Below are positions 12,625 to 15,094 of a DNA stretch of 15,094 nt, piece after piece. The stretch comes from Candidatus Aerophobota bacterium (lineage in GTDB: Bacteria; Aerophobota; Aerophobia; Aerophobales; B3-G15). The notes beneath the pieces were generated by a model, which saw nothing but the letters and a program-made list of their open reading frames with translations, searched no databases and had not been told where the DNA came from. The stretch lies in contig JAUWJM010000025.1 in NCBI GenBank assembly GCA_030607715.1, positions 1 to 15,094 of the forward strand. Direction: 5' to 3'. The translations under genes were made by a program, and so were the position numbers. Position 1 is the first letter of the stretch, and each line of letters begins with the position of its first letter.

Positions 12625-14607
12625 TTAAAAAGAGGCAATCTTAAACAAAGGAAAAGCTTTTATATAAAGGGTAATTGAGTAATCCTTTATGGGCTTTTCC
12701 TTTATGGACAGTTGAGCGGCCCAACAGTGAAGGTCTCTCCAGATAGAGTAGCCAATTTCTTTAATTTCTCTTTCTTCCATATCATAAGTAGCATAACTGG
12801 ATATTCTCCATTTTTCACCCAAGTTTAAGCCTATCTCACCAAAAAGCTCTCTTACATCAACATCGGTATCTTTATCGATATATTTTCTAAAGCCAAGATT
12901 TAAATGCCAGTTTTTTCCTTCCAGGTCAAGGCTATTTGCTATTTTCTCATATTTTTCATTATAGCAATCGTAAAGAAAATAAAGATCTACATAATTTAAA
13001 AAGGGTAAGGGTGGAGTCAGGTGGAATTCCCCTTCTAAAGAGGAAAATCCTCTTTTTTCCTCAGTTAAATTATATCCAATACTTAGATTTCCCAGGGAAA
13101 AAGGTTTCTCTTTATAATAAAGATCATTTTTAATCCCTAATTTTATTAAATTTGGAGGATGAATATCCTCTGTTTTCTTTTCGTAGACTTTCAGGTCAAA
13201 TGGACAGATAAAATCATTTTTATACTCCATGGAATGATAATAGCCAAGACTTGGTTTCAGTGAGTATGTATATTTTTCCTTATCACCACCGTTAATTTCA
13301 AAAGATGCGGTTAAATTCTGATAAGGTATTCTTCTATAGCCCTCTTTTTTTTCCTTATCTTTGTACCAAAACAAATGATACCCCACTTCTGGCTCAATCT
13401 GAAGATGTTTAAAGATAGCAAAAGGATAAGAAATGTCAAGGAAAGAATCAGCGCGAATAAGTCCCTTATTCTCTTTCTTAAAGTTAACAATTTGTGCTCC
13501 TTTCCCAAGATAAAACCCTGTTCCCTTTATTTTTTGAGCGGGAAAGCCAAGTGTAATCTCTGGTAAACGCTGTATAGACTCCTCATATTTAAATGGATTT
13601 ACTTCGGGCTCAAGTAAAAAATTAATATTATAATCGTCTTTTTGGCAGTTTAATGAGAGGAAAGAAGAGGGGATTTCTCCATCTTCCTTTGAAAAGTAAT
13701 CCTTTAGAAAATCCTCATCACTCACCCGGTCCAAATTCAACTTTAAAATGGTGGACCTGGAAAAGGAATGCTCATAGGTTAACTTCACCTGCCACCTCTC
13801 TTTCTGTGTATCTTTTTCTTTGATATAATAGCTTTTCAAATTTACTTCTGCTTTTCCTGATTGATGAAAAAGATCTATACCTTTTGCCCATCCGCACTTA
13901 TTCAAATAATCAAGGTGGAAGGTTCCCCTTAGAAGAGGAGATATATAAAATTGATAACCTGTCTTAACATACCATCCGGTAAAATCATTGTAACCAAAAT
14001 GAGGAAAAATTATCTCATTGTGTTCACTTTTTCCACTCTCAAGTAGATATTTAGTAAATGTGGTCATCCAAAACACAGGAAAAGAACCTATGTAAAGGGT
14101 AGCATTTCTGGCAACTATCTTTTCTTTGGGGATTATCTGTATCTGTTTAGCTTTTATCTGGTAGTGAGGCCGGGGAAGATCACAGGTTGTGAACCCTCCT
14201 TCTTGAAGAGTTATAATGGTAGAAGAGAATTGAGCTTCCCTTGCCTTAAAGATAAGGGGACCACTTTGCCCCCAGGGTAAGGTGATAGTTCCCTTTCCTT
14301 TTTTAAAACTAAACCACAGGCTTTTCCCCTTTACTTCATACTCCTCTACTTTAAGGAAAATATTTCCCTTAGCCCAAATCTCAAGATTATTTAAATCTGC
14401 CTCAATTTTATCGGCGGTTACTTTTATATTTTGATAAGTTAAAGTAACTTCTCCCTCACCATAAAGAAAAGAAGAGCAAGGTTCCCATCTTAAGAGATCT
14501 GCTTTAAAAGTTAAAGGAGAATAGCTTTTTGAAGCAATTGCTGGATCCATTATAAAAAAACAAGAAACCATCATTACCATTGTAAAAAAGAGAAATCGAT
14601 GATTCAT
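12625..14607 (-). CDS. lptD: LPS-assembly outer-membrane protein LptD (OstA/Imp)
   Basis: LptD is the outer-membrane barrel that, with LptE, inserts lipopolysaccharide into the outer leaflet. The 660-residue protein has a signal peptide (MNHR, hydrophobic stretch to about 22, probable cut after PAIA at 25). A periplasmic OstA/LptA-like domain follows, with YGEGEVTLTYQNIKVTADKI (49-68) and AKGNIFLKV. Next come the family motif GGFTTCDLPRPHYQIKAK (about 137-154) and ARNATLYIGSFPVFWMTTF (166-184). A long stretch of alternating beta strands runs to the end, finishing in phenylalanine as barrel proteins do. It is shorter than the roughly 780-residue enterobacterial protein. The start is ATG 14605-14607, directly after an in-frame stop and with no visible Shine-Dalgarno, so initiation may be weak or begin at one of the methionines at 10-13. 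It lies downstream of lptB. Confidence 0.9.
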   Translation of the reverse strand: MNHRFLFFTMVMMVSCFFIMDPAIASKSYSPLTFKADLLRWEPCSSFLYGEGEVTLTYQNIKVTADKIEADLNNLEIWAKGNIFLKVEEYEVKGKSLWFSFKKGKGTITLPWGQSGPLIFKAREAQFSSTIITLQEGGFTTCDLPRPHYQIKAKQIQIIPKEKIVARNATLYIGSFPVFWMTTFTKYLLESGKSEHNEIIFPHFGYNDFTGWYVKTGYQFYISPLLRGTFHLDYLNKCGWAKGIDLFHQSGKAEVNLKSYYIKEKDTQKERWQVKLTYEHSFSRSTILKLNLDRVSDEDFLKDYFSKEDGEIPSSFLSLNCQKDDYNINFLLEPEVNPFKYEESIQRLPEITLGFPAQKIKGTGFYLGKGAQIVNFKKENKGLIRADSFLDISYPFAIFKHLQIEPEVGYHLFWYKDKEKKEGYRRIPYQNLTASFEINGGDKEKYTYSLKPSLGYYHSMEYKNDFICPFDLKVYEKKTEDIHPPNLIKLGIKNDLYYKEKPFSLGNLSIGYNLTEEKRGFSSLEGEFHLTPPLPFLNYVDLYFLYDCYNEKYEKIANSLDLEGKNWHLNLGFRKYIDKDTDVDVRELFGEIGLNLGEKWRISSYATYDMEEREIKEIGYSIWRDLHCWAAQLSIKEKPIKDYSITLYIKAFPLFKIASF

Positions 14608-14749
14608 TTAAGAGTAATATCTGTAACCTGGTGTTTAAGCCTATCTATGTTTACCTCGTGAAATACTTTGCCCGTCCACACTTATCTACTACCAGTTCTT
14701 GCCCCTATTATTTCACAAGGTGAATCTGTGTAAATTCGCGGCTAAATAA
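14608..14749. other. lptB-lptD spacer with imperfect inverted repeat and repeat remnant
   Basis: No gene is seen. CCTCGTGAAATA (14654-14665) and TATTTCACAAGG (14709-14720) form 12-base arms with one mismatch, 43 bases apart. From 14720, GTGAATCTGTGTAAATTCGC and the following GGCTAA belong to the common 'atctgtgtaaatctgtggctaa' type of decayed intergenic repeat. No convincing promoter for lptD was found. Confidence 0.4.
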
Positions 14750-15094
14750 CTAAAGATGGAATTTTTCTCCCAGGAATATTTTTCTTGCCTCCTCACTTTG
14801 GATAAGTTTATCATTTTCCCCAGCAATAAGGATTTTGCCTTGATGCATAATGTAAGAAAAATTAGTTATTTGAAGAGTCTCCCTCACATTGTGATCGGTA
14901 ATAAGTATACCAATCCCCTTGTTTTTTAAATTAAAGACAATTGACTGAAGGTCGGCTACGGTTATTGGATCTATTCCAGCAAAGGGCTCATCTAAAAGAA
15001 TAAAAGAAGGCGAGGTTACCAGAGCTCTGGCTATTTCTACTCTACGTCGTTCCCCACCTGAGAGAAGATAAGCTTTTCTTTCCCTTAAATCAAA
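14750..15094 (-). CDS. lptB: LPS export ABC transporter ATP-binding protein LptB, C-terminal part
   Basis: The last 114 residues of LptB are present; the start lies beyond the right edge, and the frame was read by hand to stop TAG 14750-14752. LptB is the ATPase that powers lipopolysaccharide extraction from the inner membrane with LptFG and LptC. Visible are the ABC signature LSGGERRRVEIARAL, the Walker B motif FILLDEPFAGIDP, the switch histidine in GILITDHNVRET, and the LptB-typical C-terminus EARKIFLGEKFHL. The combination SGGERRRVEIARAL plus FAGIDP distinguishes LptB from other ABC ATPases. The Walker A part is outside the window. lptD follows on the same strand after 142 bases, consistent with a shared transport function. 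Confidence 0.95.
   Translation of the reverse strand, partial: FDLRERKAYLLSGGERRRVEIARALVTSPSFILLDEPFAGIDPITVADLQSIVFNLKNKGIGILITDHNVRETLQITNFSYIMHQGKILIAGENDKLIQSEEARKIFLGEKFHL

Noticed and set aside
12936..13566. Several short frames on both strands inside lptD
   Set aside because: All lie within the continuous LptD frame, lack start signals and show no recognisable protein.

Overview
The window looks like AT-rich chromosomal DNA from a Gram-negative (two-membrane), probably anaerobic bacterium. The two membranes are supported by LptB, LptD and an ExbB/ExbD/TonB set. The anaerobic lifestyle is an inference from the PaaK-type aryl-CoA ligase paired with an ACT-domain protein. The spacers are full of decayed short tandem repeats and palindromes of the kind often seen in uncultivated phyla such as Omnitrophota or Aerophobota. 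That placement is a guess from style, not a demonstrated affiliation.

Left part, + strand. Bases 79-759 hold the C-terminal part of a DegT/StrS-type sugar aminotransferase whose N-terminal half is missing. The sequence left of about position 78 reads better on the opposite strand. Then come mnmG (tRNA wobble-uridine modification), a 26-codon possible gene remnant, and a tRNA-Phe(GAA) gene with its own promoter.

Centre. A minus-strand group (read right to left) holds paaK, a double-ACT protein and a MerR-type regulator. A perfect 32-base palindrome sits between the last two, and the regulator appears frameshifted near its end. Divergent from paaK is araB (L-ribulokinase), which converges with a SAF-domain NAD(P)-dependent dehydrogenase-like gene of uncertain function. 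No other arabinose gene is visible.

Right part, all minus strand, read right to left: lptB (cut by the window edge), lptD, purD, exbB, exbD, tonB and a small winged-helix gene. exbB, exbD and tonB are tightly packed (stop and start one base apart) and form a clear translational unit for energised outer-membrane transport. lptB and lptD belong to lipopolysaccharide export. purD (purine synthesis) is inserted between them.

Several starts need correction or attention. purD, exbD and the SAF-domain gene start at TTG behind clear Shine-Dalgarno sequences. tonB starts ten codons downstream of its longest frame. The long-frame purD N-terminus, and possibly that of mnmG, is translated repeat DNA. 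I see no CRISPR array, prophage, complete insertion sequence or defence system. The most unusual material is the repeat/palindrome content, the broken aminotransferase and the frameshifted regulator.
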